DNA from: CAYSGL01 sp964520985
GTDB lineage: Bacteria > Pseudomonadota > Alphaproteobacteria > Micavibrionales > Micavibrionaceae
NCBI GenBank assembly: GCA_964520985.1
Contig: CAZFPB010000002.1
Location: forward strand, 186,001-250,000
DNA length: 64,000 nt
Reading direction: 5' to 3'
Both the position numbers and the translations under genes were made by a program. Under the pieces are notes generated by a model. The model was not told the origin of the DNA, did no database searches, and saw nothing but the letters and a program-made list of their open reading frames with translations. Positions 57,330-64,000 of this stretch are shown here, piece by piece; the first letter of the stretch is position 1; each line of letters starts with the position of its first letter.

Positions 57330-57767
57330 ATGAATGCAATCGTTCCTAAGTTGATTTTCGATCTCACCCCTACTGGCGGTTCCGCCGATGGGCAAATGGT
57401 GGCGATCAATGAGCTGGAAGGCAATCAATTGGATTGGGTGGTTGCTCATGTTCGTGGATATAATCCTGCTCCTGAATTGTATTATGGCAACCAGTCAGGA
57501 ATCTATTCGGAACGTCTTCATATTGTGCGTTTGATGAATTTCAGCAGCACTCCTGTCGAATGCTTGCGGGCTGAAATTTATGATCGGCTCAGAGACTACG
57601 AAGGAGTCAATGCAACTCACGTTATGATTCCAAGCGCGATCACCAATCCAACTTCTGAAAGCAAGCGATTGCATAGACTTCGTTCTGCAAAGTGGGATCA
57701 GATTGGTGTTGGTATAATCATATTGGCAGCAGTTTTCGGGATTATTCTCGGTTTATTCGTTAAGTAA
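57330..57767 (+). CDS. Tail-anchored membrane protein
   Basis: 145 residues from ATG 57330; GTG 57318 is possible. Soluble N-terminal domain and a single C-terminal span (IGVGIIILAAVFGIILGLF). Function unknown. Confidence 0.7.
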   Translation: MNAIVPKLIFDLTPTGGSADGQMVAINELEGNQLDWVVAHVRGYNPAPELYYGNQSGIYSERLHIVRLMNFSSTPVECLRAEIYDRLRDYEGVNATHVMIPSAITNPTSESKRLHRLRSAKWDQIGVGIIILAAVFGIILGLFVK

Positions 57768-57890
57768 ATTGACAGGTCCAAACCCACCATTATACCCACA
57801 TTTGACCTGGAAGTCAACAGGTCAGGGCCATCCCATGACAAATTTTTGTCACTACACATGATTCACTAAAATATCACCAAAGTCAACAGT

Positions 57891-57919
57891 TGACCTTTAG
57901 TTGATAGTATGGGATCGTA
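57891..57919 (+). promoter_or_regulatory. Early promoter
   Basis: TTGACC, 17 bp ending TATGG, GATCGT. It would transcribe the repeat copy at 57956. Confidence 0.6.
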
Positions 57920-57955
57920 TTTCTCTTAAAAAATAGTTGTTGTCTATAACAGACA

Positions 57956-58014
57956 GGCACCCTCCGTGTTTGCCTCGTCCTCGTTCAGACCGTTGCGTTT
58001 TGTTATTATGAGGT
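57956..58014. repeat. Intergenic repeat, type B, copy 6
   Basis: AGGCACCCTCCGTGTTTGCC then CCGTTGCGTTTTGTTATTAT. Confidence 0.7.
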
Positions 58015-58047
58015 CATTTTACAATGGATGACCTAGTAAGTCAACAG

Positions 58048-58076
58048 TTGACCTAATTGTGGGGGTATGGGATTAT
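58048..58076 (+). promoter_or_regulatory. Early promoter
   Basis: TTGACC, 17 bp ending TATGG, GATTAT; partial dyad AATTGTG/ATCACAATT. Confidence 0.75.
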
Positions 58077-58104
58077 GTAATCACAATTTGATGAGGATAT
58101 ACAA

Positions 58105-58332
58105 ATGGTTAAGGTATTGGTTCAAGAAATCGACAGATATCAAAGCAAAAAACCTGTGGTCAAGTTCGTTGAGTTCAACACCTTCAACAAAGAAGAGTGT
58201 TTGAAGCATATGGCTTCTGAGGAAATGATCGAAAGTGAAAGTGATTATGAGCCTTTCGAATGTGTTAAAGATCAACAACAAGTGGTGTTTTGGGGTGAAG
58301 AAATTGATGTGATTTTCACTCAAATCGGTTGA
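58105..58332 (+). CDS. Early-region small protein
   Basis: 75 residues, GATGAGGAT upstream. Acidic. Function unknown. Confidence 0.75.
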   Translation: MVKVLVQEIDRYQSKKPVVKFVEFNTFNKEECLKHMASEEMIESESDYEPFECVKDQQQVVFWGEEIDVIFTQIG

Positions 58333-58357
58333 CCTAATTGTGGGGATATGAGATGAT
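58329..58357 (+). promoter_or_regulatory. Early promoter with dyad
   Basis: TTGACC, 17 bp, GATGAT; perfect 14-bp arms (58336-58349, 58356-58369). Confidence 0.85.
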
Positions 58358-58389
58358 ATCCCCACAATTAAACAACAGAGATTAATGCC

Positions 58390-58770
58390 ATGAAAATTGC
58401 ATGTGTGATCGTTGATGCGAGTGGACAAGTGTTTCACAAAAGCGTTATCAACGGCAATGGAACGGACGTGGTAAGGGAACTGCTGAAATCCAATTTCAGC
58501 AACGGTGGTAAGATTGATCAGATATTCGCTGAGCATAATGTCAACGATATGTCGTTGGATGATGCATTCGAATGGTTGTCGCAAAATGCAAGCGAAGATG
58601 ACAACAAATCCGATGAAGAAAACGAATTAGTTGAGGATCTCAGTTTATTTGAAATCACTGACGATTCTCAACAATTTCTGTCCGATCTCAAATCATTTTT
58701 GGATGGCGAAACGGATGAGTTGGAGGAAGTGGCTGAGACTCAAACGATGGTGTTGTTGAGAGTCGATTAA
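58390..58770 (+). CDS. Acidic early-region protein
   Basis: 126 residues; starts KIACVIVDASGQVFHKSVI, acidic linker EDDNKSDEENELVEDL. Function unknown. Confidence 0.8.
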   Translation: MKIACVIVDASGQVFHKSVINGNGTDVVRELLKSNFSNGGKIDQIFAEHNVNDMSLDDAFEWLSQNASEDDNKSDEENELVEDLSLFEITDDSQQFLSDLKSFLDGETDELEEVAETQTMVLLRVD

Positions 58771-58773
58771 TCG

Positions 58774-58802
58774 TTGACCTGATTGTGGAGACATGGGATG
58801 GT
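58774..58802 (+). promoter_or_regulatory. Early promoter with dyad
   Basis: TTGACC, 17 bp ending ATGG, GATGGT; arms ATTGTGGAGAC/GTCTCCACAAT. Confidence 0.8.
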
Positions 58803-58834
58803 GTCTCCACAATTAAACAAAACGAGTAGTTGCC

Positions 58835-59083
58835 ATGCAAACTGTCTTTTCCAACGGAATCGAATACGTCGTTGTAGTGGAACGTAAACACAATGGCGAT
58901 TTAGTTCATGTTGATGTAGAAACCAAACTGCCTGAACGAATTGTTGGAGTGTTTTTTAATCATGGTGTGGAAAGTGCTGTTGTTGAGGGTCCTGATATCC
59001 TCGAACCAGCCCCATACTTTGAATTAAAAGACAAGCCTGTTGACGAAATCGCTTTGTGGGCATTAGCTCAGATTGACTGTTGA
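58835..59083 (+). CDS. Early-region small protein
   Basis: 82 residues; QTVFSNGIEYVVVVERKHNG start, beta-rich. Function unknown. Confidence 0.75.
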   Translation: MQTVFSNGIEYVVVVERKHNGDLVHVDVETKLPERIVGVFFNHGVESAVVEGPDILEPAPYFELKDKPVDEIALWALAQIDC

Positions 59084-59145
59084 CCTTACAGTGATGATAT
59101 GGGATGATGTCTCCACAATCAAACAACAAAGAGTTAATTGCCATG
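59078..59145 (+). repeat. 68-bp promoter-leader duplicate, copy 1
   Basis: Identical to 59872-59939, from the -35 region through the start codon. Promoter: TTGACC 59080-59085, 17 bp, GATGAT 59103-59108. Confidence 0.85.
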
Positions 59146-59508
59146 AACAAATCAATCGTCATCAAAACCAAAGAAGAAATGGCTGCATTGTTGTATACGC
59201 TGTCGTCCAATCTCGACATGGAACGTGATATGACTTGCGATGATTCGTTGTCATATCAAGAAAAAATCATACAGATTGATAGAGTGTGTGATTTATTTTT
59301 GGCTCACACCGTTGTATCCAACAAACAAACGCTTCCGTTCAACTTGGTTCTTCCTCAACGAGTTTTCAACACTGTCAAATTCGTTGTCAATCGTTATGTT
59401 GATGTGGTATACGACATGGCAGGTGATCAAGATGGCGATGAACAACAAAAACTTGTTGACATTCATTTCAACTTGGTGCGGTTGGACGAACGATTCGATC
59501 ACGTTTAA
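59143..59508 (+). CDS. Early-region protein
   Basis: 121 residues from ATG 59143. Helical. Function unknown. Confidence 0.8.
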   Translation: MNKSIVIKTKEEMAALLYTLSSNLDMERDMTCDDSLSYQEKIIQIDRVCDLFLAHTVVSNKQTLPFNLVLPQRVFNTVKFVVNRYVDVVYDMAGDQDGDEQQKLVDIHFNLVRLDERFDHV

Positions 59509-59511
59509 CAG

Positions 59512-59540
59512 TTGACCTGATTGTGGAGATATGGGATGAT
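59512..59540 (+). promoter_or_regulatory. Early promoter with dyad
   Basis: TTGACC, 17 bp ending ATGG, GATGAT; 11-bp arms GATTGTGGAGA/TCTCCACAATC. Confidence 0.85.
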
Positions 59541-59572
59541 GTCTCCACAATCACAAAACAAGAGCACCTGTC

Positions 59573-59818
59573 ATGGCTATCGAAGATCGTCAATCTGAAG
59601 CGTACATCAAAAAAGAAGTACTGAAACAGATTTATCACGTCGATGTTAGTGATATCGACGAACTGTTTGTTCGTTGGGATAAACAGTACGAAGCAGATGA
59701 CAACGACATGTTCGAAACGATGGGTGAGATTGAAGATGAAATCACCAAACTTTGTAACGAACGTATGATCATCGAATCGTCACTGTCTGATCATTCAGAC
59801 GACATCCAAGAATACTGA
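59573..59818 (+). CDS. Acidic early-region small protein
   Basis: 81 residues; VDVSDIDELFVRWDKQYEAD. Start context TGTCATGG. Followed by a tagged terminator. Function unknown. Confidence 0.75.
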   Translation: MAIEDRQSEAYIKKEVLKQIYHVDVSDIDELFVRWDKQYEADDNDMFETMGEIEDEITKLCNERMIIESSLSDHSDDIQEY

Positions 59819-59836
59819 TCGCCAACCTAAATTCAA

Positions 59837-59872
59837 CATGGCACTTTGAGGACCTCTTGGTCCTCTTTTTTT
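59837..59872 (+). terminator. Terminator with ATGGCACTT tag
   Basis: ATGGCACTT then GAGGACC/GGTCCTC and seven T. Confidence 0.9.
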
Positions 59873-59939
59873 GTTGACCTTACAGTGATGATATGGGATG
59901 ATGTCTCCACAATCAAACAACAAAGAGTTAATTGCCATG
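59872..59939 (+). repeat. 68-bp promoter-leader duplicate, copy 2
   Basis: Identical to 59078-59145. Promoter: TTGACC 59874-59879, GATGAT 59897-59902. Confidence 0.85.
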
Positions 59940-60107
59940 TTCGACATCTGTGTATTCCAACCTGAAGACGACCTTACCGATCCTGATACTGCTATGTTGG
60001 ATATCGTAACCAACGTTCAGGAAAGCAATATCGGTCGTGAAGTCGTTCGTATGCTCAACAAGCATGACGATGAAGTGGTGTTTCGTTTTCACAAAACGAA
60101 CGGTTGA
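59937..60107 (+). CDS. 56-residue early protein
   Basis: From ATG 59937, begins MFDICVFQPEDDLTDPD. Acidic. Not similar to 59143, although the two share an identical promoter-leader. Function unknown. Confidence 0.75.
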   Translation: MFDICVFQPEDDLTDPDTAMLDIVTNVQESNIGREVVRMLNKHDDEVVFRFHKTNG

Positions 60108-60132
60108 CCTAAGTGGAGACATCAGGGATGAT
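60104..60132 (+). promoter_or_regulatory. Early promoter with dyad
   Basis: TTGACC, 17 bp ending AGG, GATGAT; arms TGGAGACAT/ATGTCTCCA. Confidence 0.8.
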
Positions 60133-60164
60133 GTCTCCATAGTCAAACAACAAGAGTAACTGCC

Positions 60165-60554
60165 ATGCCATCCAAATCAACTCTGTATCTGTTCATTCAC
60201 AATGGTGAAATGAACAATGAAGATGTATCGTTGGTCGATGTCTGTGTCAAAGTCAACGCTTATCTTCCTGAAACGTTGGAACAAGCCAAACAGTTGGTTC
60301 GTGAAGCGTTGATCAAGTCATGGTCGGAAAATGGAAAGAAAACCCTAAGCGACGATGATGTCGAAGGGCTCAATCAAATGATGGAGGACACTGTTGGAGT
60401 GTATCGTGTTGACGAACGCACTGCAACAGACATCGAAGCATTGGACGACATTCCTTCTAATTTGGAATGTGAACAAAATGCAATTCAAGGTGCAAAGAAA
60501 CGACTTGCTCACATCAACAGAATGTTCTGTTGGGGCGATACGATGAAACGTTGA
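60165..60554 (+). CDS. Early-region protein
   Basis: 129 residues, start in TGCCATG; TLYLFIHNGEMNNEDVSLVD then helical. Function unknown. Confidence 0.8.
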   Translation: MPSKSTLYLFIHNGEMNNEDVSLVDVCVKVNAYLPETLEQAKQLVREALIKSWSENGKKTLSDDDVEGLNQMMEDTVGVYRVDERTATDIEALDDIPSNLECEQNAIQGAKKRLAHINRMFCWGDTMKR

Positions 60555-60579
60555 CCTAACTGTTGTTGTGTGGGACAAT
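60551..60579 (+). promoter_or_regulatory. Early promoter with dyad
   Basis: TTGACC, 17 bp ending TGG, GACAAT; wide-spaced 10-bp arms CTGTTGTTGT/ACAACAACAG (60560-60569, 60588-60597). Confidence 0.75.
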
Positions 60580-60608
60580 GATCTCATACAACAACAGGAG
60601 TACGTGCC

Positions 60609-60956
60609 ATGCAAGTCCAAATCTCGCAAGACAAACTCACCAAACTCAAAGAACTTCTCGCTTGGCAATACAGCATGCCTGATTGGCTCAGCGAAGAAAT
60701 GGGTGAAAAATTCTGTGACAGGATTTACGAAGCCGTCAGTGAATACCAAGACCAATGGATCGATGAATTGGGACTTGAACAAATATTCGAACAGGAAGGT
60801 AAAGATCTGTATGAATATTCGTTCGAAGATGTGATCGAAGAAGATGGTAAACATTACCTCCACTTCATCCACGATTCCAACTTCAGCAATGAAGATGACG
60901 AGGATCATCAAGTTGATGAATCGCTCAACGAGAAAGTCGAACTGATCGCCAGTTGA
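60609..60956 (+). CDS. Acidic early-region protein
   Basis: 115 residues; DKLTKLKELLAWQYSMPDWL then EEDGKHYLHFIHD. Function unknown. Confidence 0.8.
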   Translation: MQVQISQDKLTKLKELLAWQYSMPDWLSEEMGEKFCDRIYEAVSEYQDQWIDELGLEQIFEQEGKDLYEYSFEDVIEEDGKHYLHFIHDSNFSNEDDEDHQVDESLNEKVELIAS

Positions 60957-60981
60957 CCAATACATGGGGATATGATATCAT
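60953..60981 (+). promoter_or_regulatory. tRNA promoter in a perfect palindrome
   Basis: TTGACC, 17 bp, TATCAT. A perfect 26-bp palindrome (60964-60989) covers the -10; the tRNA begins at 60995. Confidence 0.8.
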
Positions 60982-60994
60982 ATCCCCATCATTT

Positions 60995-61070
60995 GGGCCT
61001 TTAGCTCAGGGGTTAGAGCATCCGACTCATAATCGGCAGGTCCTCGGTTCAAATCCGAGAAGGCCCACCA
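60995..61070 (+). tRNA. tRNA with CAU anticodon (Ile2 or Met)
   Basis: 76 nt with acceptor GGGCCTT/AAGGCCC, D-arm AGCTCAGGGGTTAGAGC, loop CTCATAA with anticodon CAT, T-arm CTCGG-TTCAAAT-CCGAG and encoded CCA. CAU may be lysidinylated to read AUA (tRNA-Ile2) or serve as elongator Met; acceptor details are closer to Ile2. Confidence 0.9.
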
Positions 61071-61071
61071 A

Positions 61072-61338
61072 TCACCATTTGTCTAACAAAGATTGCTGTA
61101 GACGATGTGGCACTTGTTGATAAAATGCTTTCTTTGCACGATAATAGAAACGCCATAGCTGTTTGTGTTTCTTCCTCTCGTATGGGTAAATTTTGCGTTT
61201 GATATCTCGTTTGTACCATTTCAAGATATCACGCCCCATCATATAGTCTTCAAGCAACCTTTTATGCGTCTTTTGAGCAGCTTTAGACACTTTGACCGAC
61301 ATATCCATGATAGTTATCTCATCCAAGAAAACTGCCAT
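61072..61338 (-). CDS. Leftward small basic protein
   Basis: 88 residues from ATG 61338 (GAGACG upstream). Lys/Arg/Tyr-rich (KWYKRDIKRKIYPYERKKHK). Stop lies 2 bp from the tRNA 3' end. Fills a region with no rightward gene. Function unknown. Confidence 0.55.
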   Translation of the reverse strand: MAVFLDEITIMDMSVKVSKAAQKTHKRLLEDYMMGRDILKWYKRDIKRKIYPYERKKHKQLWRFYYRAKKAFYQQVPHRLQQSLLDKW

Positions 61339-61388
61339 TGACATCGTCTCATAAATCCCAAACAAAGTCAACCCGGACGACCTTGCTG

Positions 61389-61417
61389 TTGACCTAATTG
61401 TGTAGATATGGGATTAT
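61389..61417 (+). promoter_or_regulatory. Early promoter
   Basis: TTGACC, 17 bp ending ATGG, GATTAT; outer arms AATTGTG/CACAATT. Confidence 0.8.
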
Positions 61418-61449
61418 GATTGCACAATTAAACAACAAGAGTAGTTGCC

Positions 61450-61761
61450 ATGTTCACTCCTGATAAAGTAACAATTGACGACTTGATCGCGTACCTTGGT
61501 GCGAACGGTTATTTGGTCAAAGCATCAGAAATGCAATTTGCTGTTGACAACGACGCACTCAAATATGTTGGATATCACTTCACTCAACGTCACCATCAAT
61601 ATCTCATTGGTTGTGAAGAAGACGACAACTATTTCGTCACTGTCATTTTTGTCTATCTTGGACAAAACGGCGACTTGGTTGCTGAATATGGACAACCGTT
61701 GTTCGAAAGTGATGATGAACAACAAGTTCTCGACTATATTGAGAATAAATGTAACTTGTAA
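61450..61761 (+). CDS. Early-region protein
   Basis: 103 residues, start in TGCCATG. TIDDLIAYLGANGYLVKA then beta-rich. Function unknown. Confidence 0.8.
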   Translation: MFTPDKVTIDDLIAYLGANGYLVKASEMQFAVDNDALKYVGYHFTQRHHQYLIGCEEDDNYFVTVIFVYLGQNGDLVAEYGQPLFESDDEQQVLDYIENKCNL

Positions 61762-61764
61762 GTG

Positions 61765-61793
61765 TTGACCTGATTGTGGAGGTGTGGGATAGT
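61765..61793 (+). promoter_or_regulatory. Early promoter with dyad
   Basis: TTGACC, 17 bp ending TGG, GATAGT; 12-bp arms GATTGTGGAGGT/ACCTCCACAATC. Confidence 0.85.
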
Positions 61794-61826
61794 ACCTCCA
61801 CAATCAAACAAAAAGGAACAACCGCC

Positions 61827-62087
61827 ATGCTGCACGAATATATCGAACAGGTTATTGAACAAGAGCAACTGTACACCAACGAAGGACGACAAGGCGTTCG
61901 TAACCTCAGTAAGTTGGTCAGCAAGCTGGATCGCAGCTATATGGACATCGAAGCATTCCTGAGCGACAACTCGGGTGCTGTTGAAGCGATCATCGATTGG
62001 ATTTCTAAACAAAGCTGTCCTGAATGGAAAGACAACATCGAAAACGAATATGGACAGCTCGATGTTGATGAGGACGAAGACGAATAA
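61827..62087 (+). CDS. Acidic early-region small protein
   Basis: 86 residues from ATG 61827; NLSKLVSKLDRSYMDIEAFL, tail DVDEDEDE. Function unknown. Confidence 0.8.
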   Translation: MLHEYIEQVIEQEQLYTNEGRQGVRNLSKLVSKLDRSYMDIEAFLSDNSGAVEAIIDWISKQSCPEWKDNIENEYGQLDVDEDEDE

Positions 62088-62255
62088 CTGTTGATGATAC
62101 CATCCGGTTATCGTAAGATGTCATCACCCAGCAAACTGTCGGTGGATTACTGGGAAACACCTGGGGCACAATAAACGAGTTGTGATTGTTAGGTTGGATA
62201 AGTTTCGTGCCTTGTTTGACCAATCGATGATCACTAAACCGTCATAACCTTTTTG
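62088..62255 (+). other. Non-coding, possibly structured segment
   Basis: No convincing gene. GGTTAT (62107) can pair with ATAACC (62244) before TTTTT; internal CCCAG/CTGGG helix. CATCACCCAGCA (62122-62133) recurs at 47721-47732. Confidence 0.4.
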
Positions 62256-62284
62256 TTGATCTGGTTGTGTAGATATGGGATTAT
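62256..62284 (+). promoter_or_regulatory. Early promoter
   Basis: TTGATC, 17 bp ending ATGG, GATTAT; imperfect dyad TGTGTAGA/TCTTCACA. Confidence 0.75.
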
Positions 62285-62318
62285 GTCTTCACAGTCAAAC
62301 AACAAAGGAATACTCGCC

Positions 62319-62591
62319 ATGGCACTCGATCTTGCTATCACCGAAGTGCAAACACAACACAAGAAACACAATTACGTGATCCATCGTGCCTCTGGTGATA
62401 AACAGTGGCAAGCGTTCAGGTGGCCTGTTGATCATGTTCGCATTCCCCCTTATACGGAATCGTTGACCAAAGACGGCAAGTGGGTTGGCATCATCACTCC
62501 TTCTTATGCAGCAGCCAGCCAAGACAAACAGATCAAACTGTTTGATACAGCAGGTGAAGCTGCCAAATGGATTGAGGCGCACGACGAATAA
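62319..62591 (+). CDS. Early-region small protein
   Basis: 90 residues from ATG 62319; QWQAFRWPVDHVRIPPYTES. Function unknown. Confidence 0.8.
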   Translation: MALDLAITEVQTQHKKHNYVIHRASGDKQWQAFRWPVDHVRIPPYTESLTKDGKWVGIITPSYAAASQDKQIKLFDTAGEAAKWIEAHDE

Positions 62592-62594
62592 ATG

Positions 62595-62623
62595 TTGACC
62601 TAATCAGAGACATTATGGATGAT
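62595..62623 (+). promoter_or_regulatory. Early promoter with dyad
   Basis: TTGACC, 17 bp, GATGAT; arms AGAGACAT/ATGTCTCT. Confidence 0.8.
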
Positions 62624-62654
62624 GTCTCTAATGAACAACAACGAGATTGATGCC

Positions 62655-63032
62655 ATGAACCACAATGTTCAACTGCTGCAAATGGTCGTAGGTTGTGTTG
62701 TTACCAACTTCCTCACCAACAAACCTGTTGCAGTGTTCTCTCGTCAAATGTTCGGTTCGAAACAAAAGATGTACGAAGTCGCCAAAGACTTGTACTTCGG
62801 CACAGAAAAGACTCCCCATCTTCGTTGCCATTTGCATCGACTGCTTCCGCCGATGCTGAGCGACAAATGCGATCGTGCTGTTCGACTGCAAGCATTTCAA
62901 GATATATTCAAATATGATAAGTTAGAGTTGAATGTAAACTTCGACGAGAACTCGTTGTGGCTTGACATCTACTGTGATCCATTGGTGACTGTGTACAAGA
63001 AAGCAGTCGACACTTTCGAGGCTGTATCATGA
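62655..63032 (+). CDS. Early-region protein
   Basis: 125 residues from ATG 62655; helical, basic. ATGA overlap with the next gene. Function unknown. Confidence 0.8.
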   Translation: MNHNVQLLQMVVGCVVTNFLTNKPVAVFSRQMFGSKQKMYEVAKDLYFGTEKTPHLRCHLHRLLPPMLSDKCDRAVRLQAFQDIFKYDKLELNVNFDENSLWLDIYCDPLVTVYKKAVDTFEAVS

Positions 63033-63316
63033 AACTTCATATCGAATACGTCACCGATACAATACTGATTGCTATGATTGAAGCCTTCATCCGCCAAGGT
63101 TTCGAGGTGTCAATGATCGACACCAGATACCACAAGTATCCTCAATATCGGATCGAAGGCAAGGTGGAACTGGAGCCTGCAGGCAAGCATTACAAAATGC
63201 GAATAGGTGACAGGCGTCACTATGTGATGGATATCGCGTCCATGGTACGCAACGAATCGTTGCTGATCAGTCTGAACCAATTGAGCGAGTACAATGGACC
63301 TTCACTTTCATCATAA
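63029..63316 (+). CDS. Early-region small protein
   Basis: 95 residues; IEAFIRQGFEVSMIDTRYHK. Coupled to 62655. Function unknown. Confidence 0.75.
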   Translation: MKLHIEYVTDTILIAMIEAFIRQGFEVSMIDTRYHKYPQYRIEGKVELEPAGKHYKMRIGDRRHYVMDIASMVRNESLLISLNQLSEYNGPSLSS

Positions 63317-63671
63317 CGAGAGCGTTGGAGACTTTCCAGCGCTTGCGTATAGCTACCTGCAAAAGGTTCTCCTTGCCATAGACATATTCTTTGGCAAAGA
63401 TGTCGTCAAAGCAAAGTATGGCTTTGGGCGATACGATAAGTGGACACTATTCCTCAGGCATGGTGTGATGCGTGCTCCATACAACGTGACGATCATGCAA
63501 GTGGTGGCACAGTTGCAAACCATGCTCAGCAACTCAAAGCTCGAATGCATTGCCACGTGCATAACACCACGACAATACATGATTGTTTCTCGATTCATTG
63601 TCCTTGAGGTCATTCAGGGAGACAACGCGGTTGAGGTCAAGTTCGGCAACAAGCAGGCTGTTAACTGTTGA
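63294..63671 (+). CDS. Early-region protein
   Basis: 125 residues, overlaps the previous gene by 23 nt. SYLQKVLLAIDIFFGKDVVK, beta-rich C-terminus. Function unknown. Confidence 0.7.
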   Translation: MDLHFHHNESVGDFPALAYSYLQKVLLAIDIFFGKDVVKAKYGFGRYDKWTLFLRHGVMRAPYNVTIMQVVAQLQTMLSNSKLECIATCITPRQYMIVSRFIVLEVIQGDNAVEVKFGNKQAVNC

Positions 63672-63696
63672 CACATGGTACATCATATGGGATGGT
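63668..63696 (+). promoter_or_regulatory. Early promoter
   Basis: TTGACA, 17 bp ending TATGG, GATGGT. Confidence 0.75.
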
Positions 63697-63723
63697 GTTT
63701 GAATAATAACAAGGAGACTCCAT

Positions 63724-63957
63724 ATGAAATTACAGTATGTTCAACTTAGCAGACGATATCCAACCATTGCTGAAATGCGTGCAGCCATTGATGTTGATAC
63801 GTTTGATCAAGCTCTGATTCAAACCTATTTTAAAGCAGGATACACCCCACCAGAACAAGAATTGTTTGATGTTAAAGATGGGTGGACAGAAAAACCTCAA
63901 TTCTTTATTAACAGTAGTAGCGATGACATGTTGGAATACTTCTTCAAGGTCAGCTAA
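63724..63957 (+). CDS. Early-region small protein
   Basis: 77 residues, AAGGAG upstream. QLSRRYPTIAEMRAAIDVD then acidic. Function unknown. Confidence 0.8.
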   Translation: MKLQYVQLSRRYPTIAEMRAAIDVDTFDQALIQTYFKAGYTPPEQELFDVKDGWTEKPQFFINSSSDDMLEYFFKVS

Positions 63958-63960
63958 CTG

Positions 63961-63989
63961 TTGACCTTTTGGCCATCATTTGGGATAGT
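63961..63989 (+). promoter_or_regulatory. Early promoter at window end
   Basis: TTGACC, 17 bp ending TTGG, GATAGT; its gene lies beyond the window. Confidence 0.7.
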
Positions 63990-64000
63990 TTCCATATTCA

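Larger units (their letters stand above)
57768..58104. other. Non-coding stretch with promoters and repeat
   Basis: No gene seen. Contains TGACAAATTTTTGTCA palindrome (57837-57852 region), two early promoters (57891, 58048) and intergenic repeat copy 6. Confidence 0.6.

Noticed and set aside
1..64000. Genome-wide recoding of UAG to sense
   Set aside because: Several genes end at UAG with a new gene starting near it, and no long gene is interrupted by UAG.
1..64000. CRISPR arrays, insertion sequences, integrase or transposase genes
   Set aside because: No regular repeat-spacer pattern and no such protein motifs were seen.

Overview
The window looks like part of a large T4-like tailed phage (myovirus, possibly jumbo) of a Gram-negative host. 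It is AT-rich and densely packed, with many ATGA or TAATG gene overlaps. It has a two-component spanin pair, a trimeric-fibre-type tail protein, phage-type nucleotide and nucleic-acid enzymes, and two tRNA genes. Five start codons, on both strands, lie 25-31 bp downstream of a T4-type late -10 box (TATAAATA or one mismatch). The host species cannot be named from sequence alone.

Layout. 1-4.6 kb: the end of a Ro60/TROVE-like gene, then a leftward block with four repeat-protein paralogs and a CoaB-class II aldolase fusion. 4.7-13.6 kb: a small basic protein behind a strong promoter, an arginine dihydrolase-like enzyme, a tRNA with apparent anticodon CUA followed by a leader ORF with an in-frame UAG, an RNA ligase, an HNH protein, spanins and three more paralogs. 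14.4-19.4 kb: DpdA-like DNA transglycosylase, a PD-(D/E)XK-like protein, an Acb2/Tad1-like anti-defence protein, a MazG-like protein, a dCTP deaminase/dUTPase relative, a DEDDh exonuclease and a phosphoribosyltransferase. 19.5-22.1 kb: a leftward tail-fibre block. 22.2-29.8 kb: QueE, Nudix, four more paralogs, QueD and a lytic transglycosylase. 29.9-40.6 kb: helicase, a TPM-like/LemA pair, a GIY-YIG protein, a TrpF-like barrel and a PPP phosphatase. 40.6-42 kb: six small leftward membrane-protein genes. 42-43.3 kb: a non-coding, possibly origin-like region. 43.3-64 kb: about 45 small early-type genes, mostly without recognisable homology.

How it works together. DpdA, QueE and QueD point to 7-deazaguanine modification of phage DNA; FolE and QueC are not in the window. 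The repeat-protein family (11 members in three overlapping-gene clusters, about 11 percent of the window) is the main lineage-specific expansion. The right third is modular. Most genes there carry their own sigma70-like promoter (TTGACC, 17 bp, GATNNT), often inside an inverted repeat whose arms differ between copies but stay complementary, followed by a stereotyped leader (often CAAACAACAAGAG) and a start in GCCATG context. Shared intergenic repeats, tagged terminators, a candidate 60-nt small RNA and a pseudoknot-like leader add to this region.

All functions are read from motifs by eye; no database search was run.
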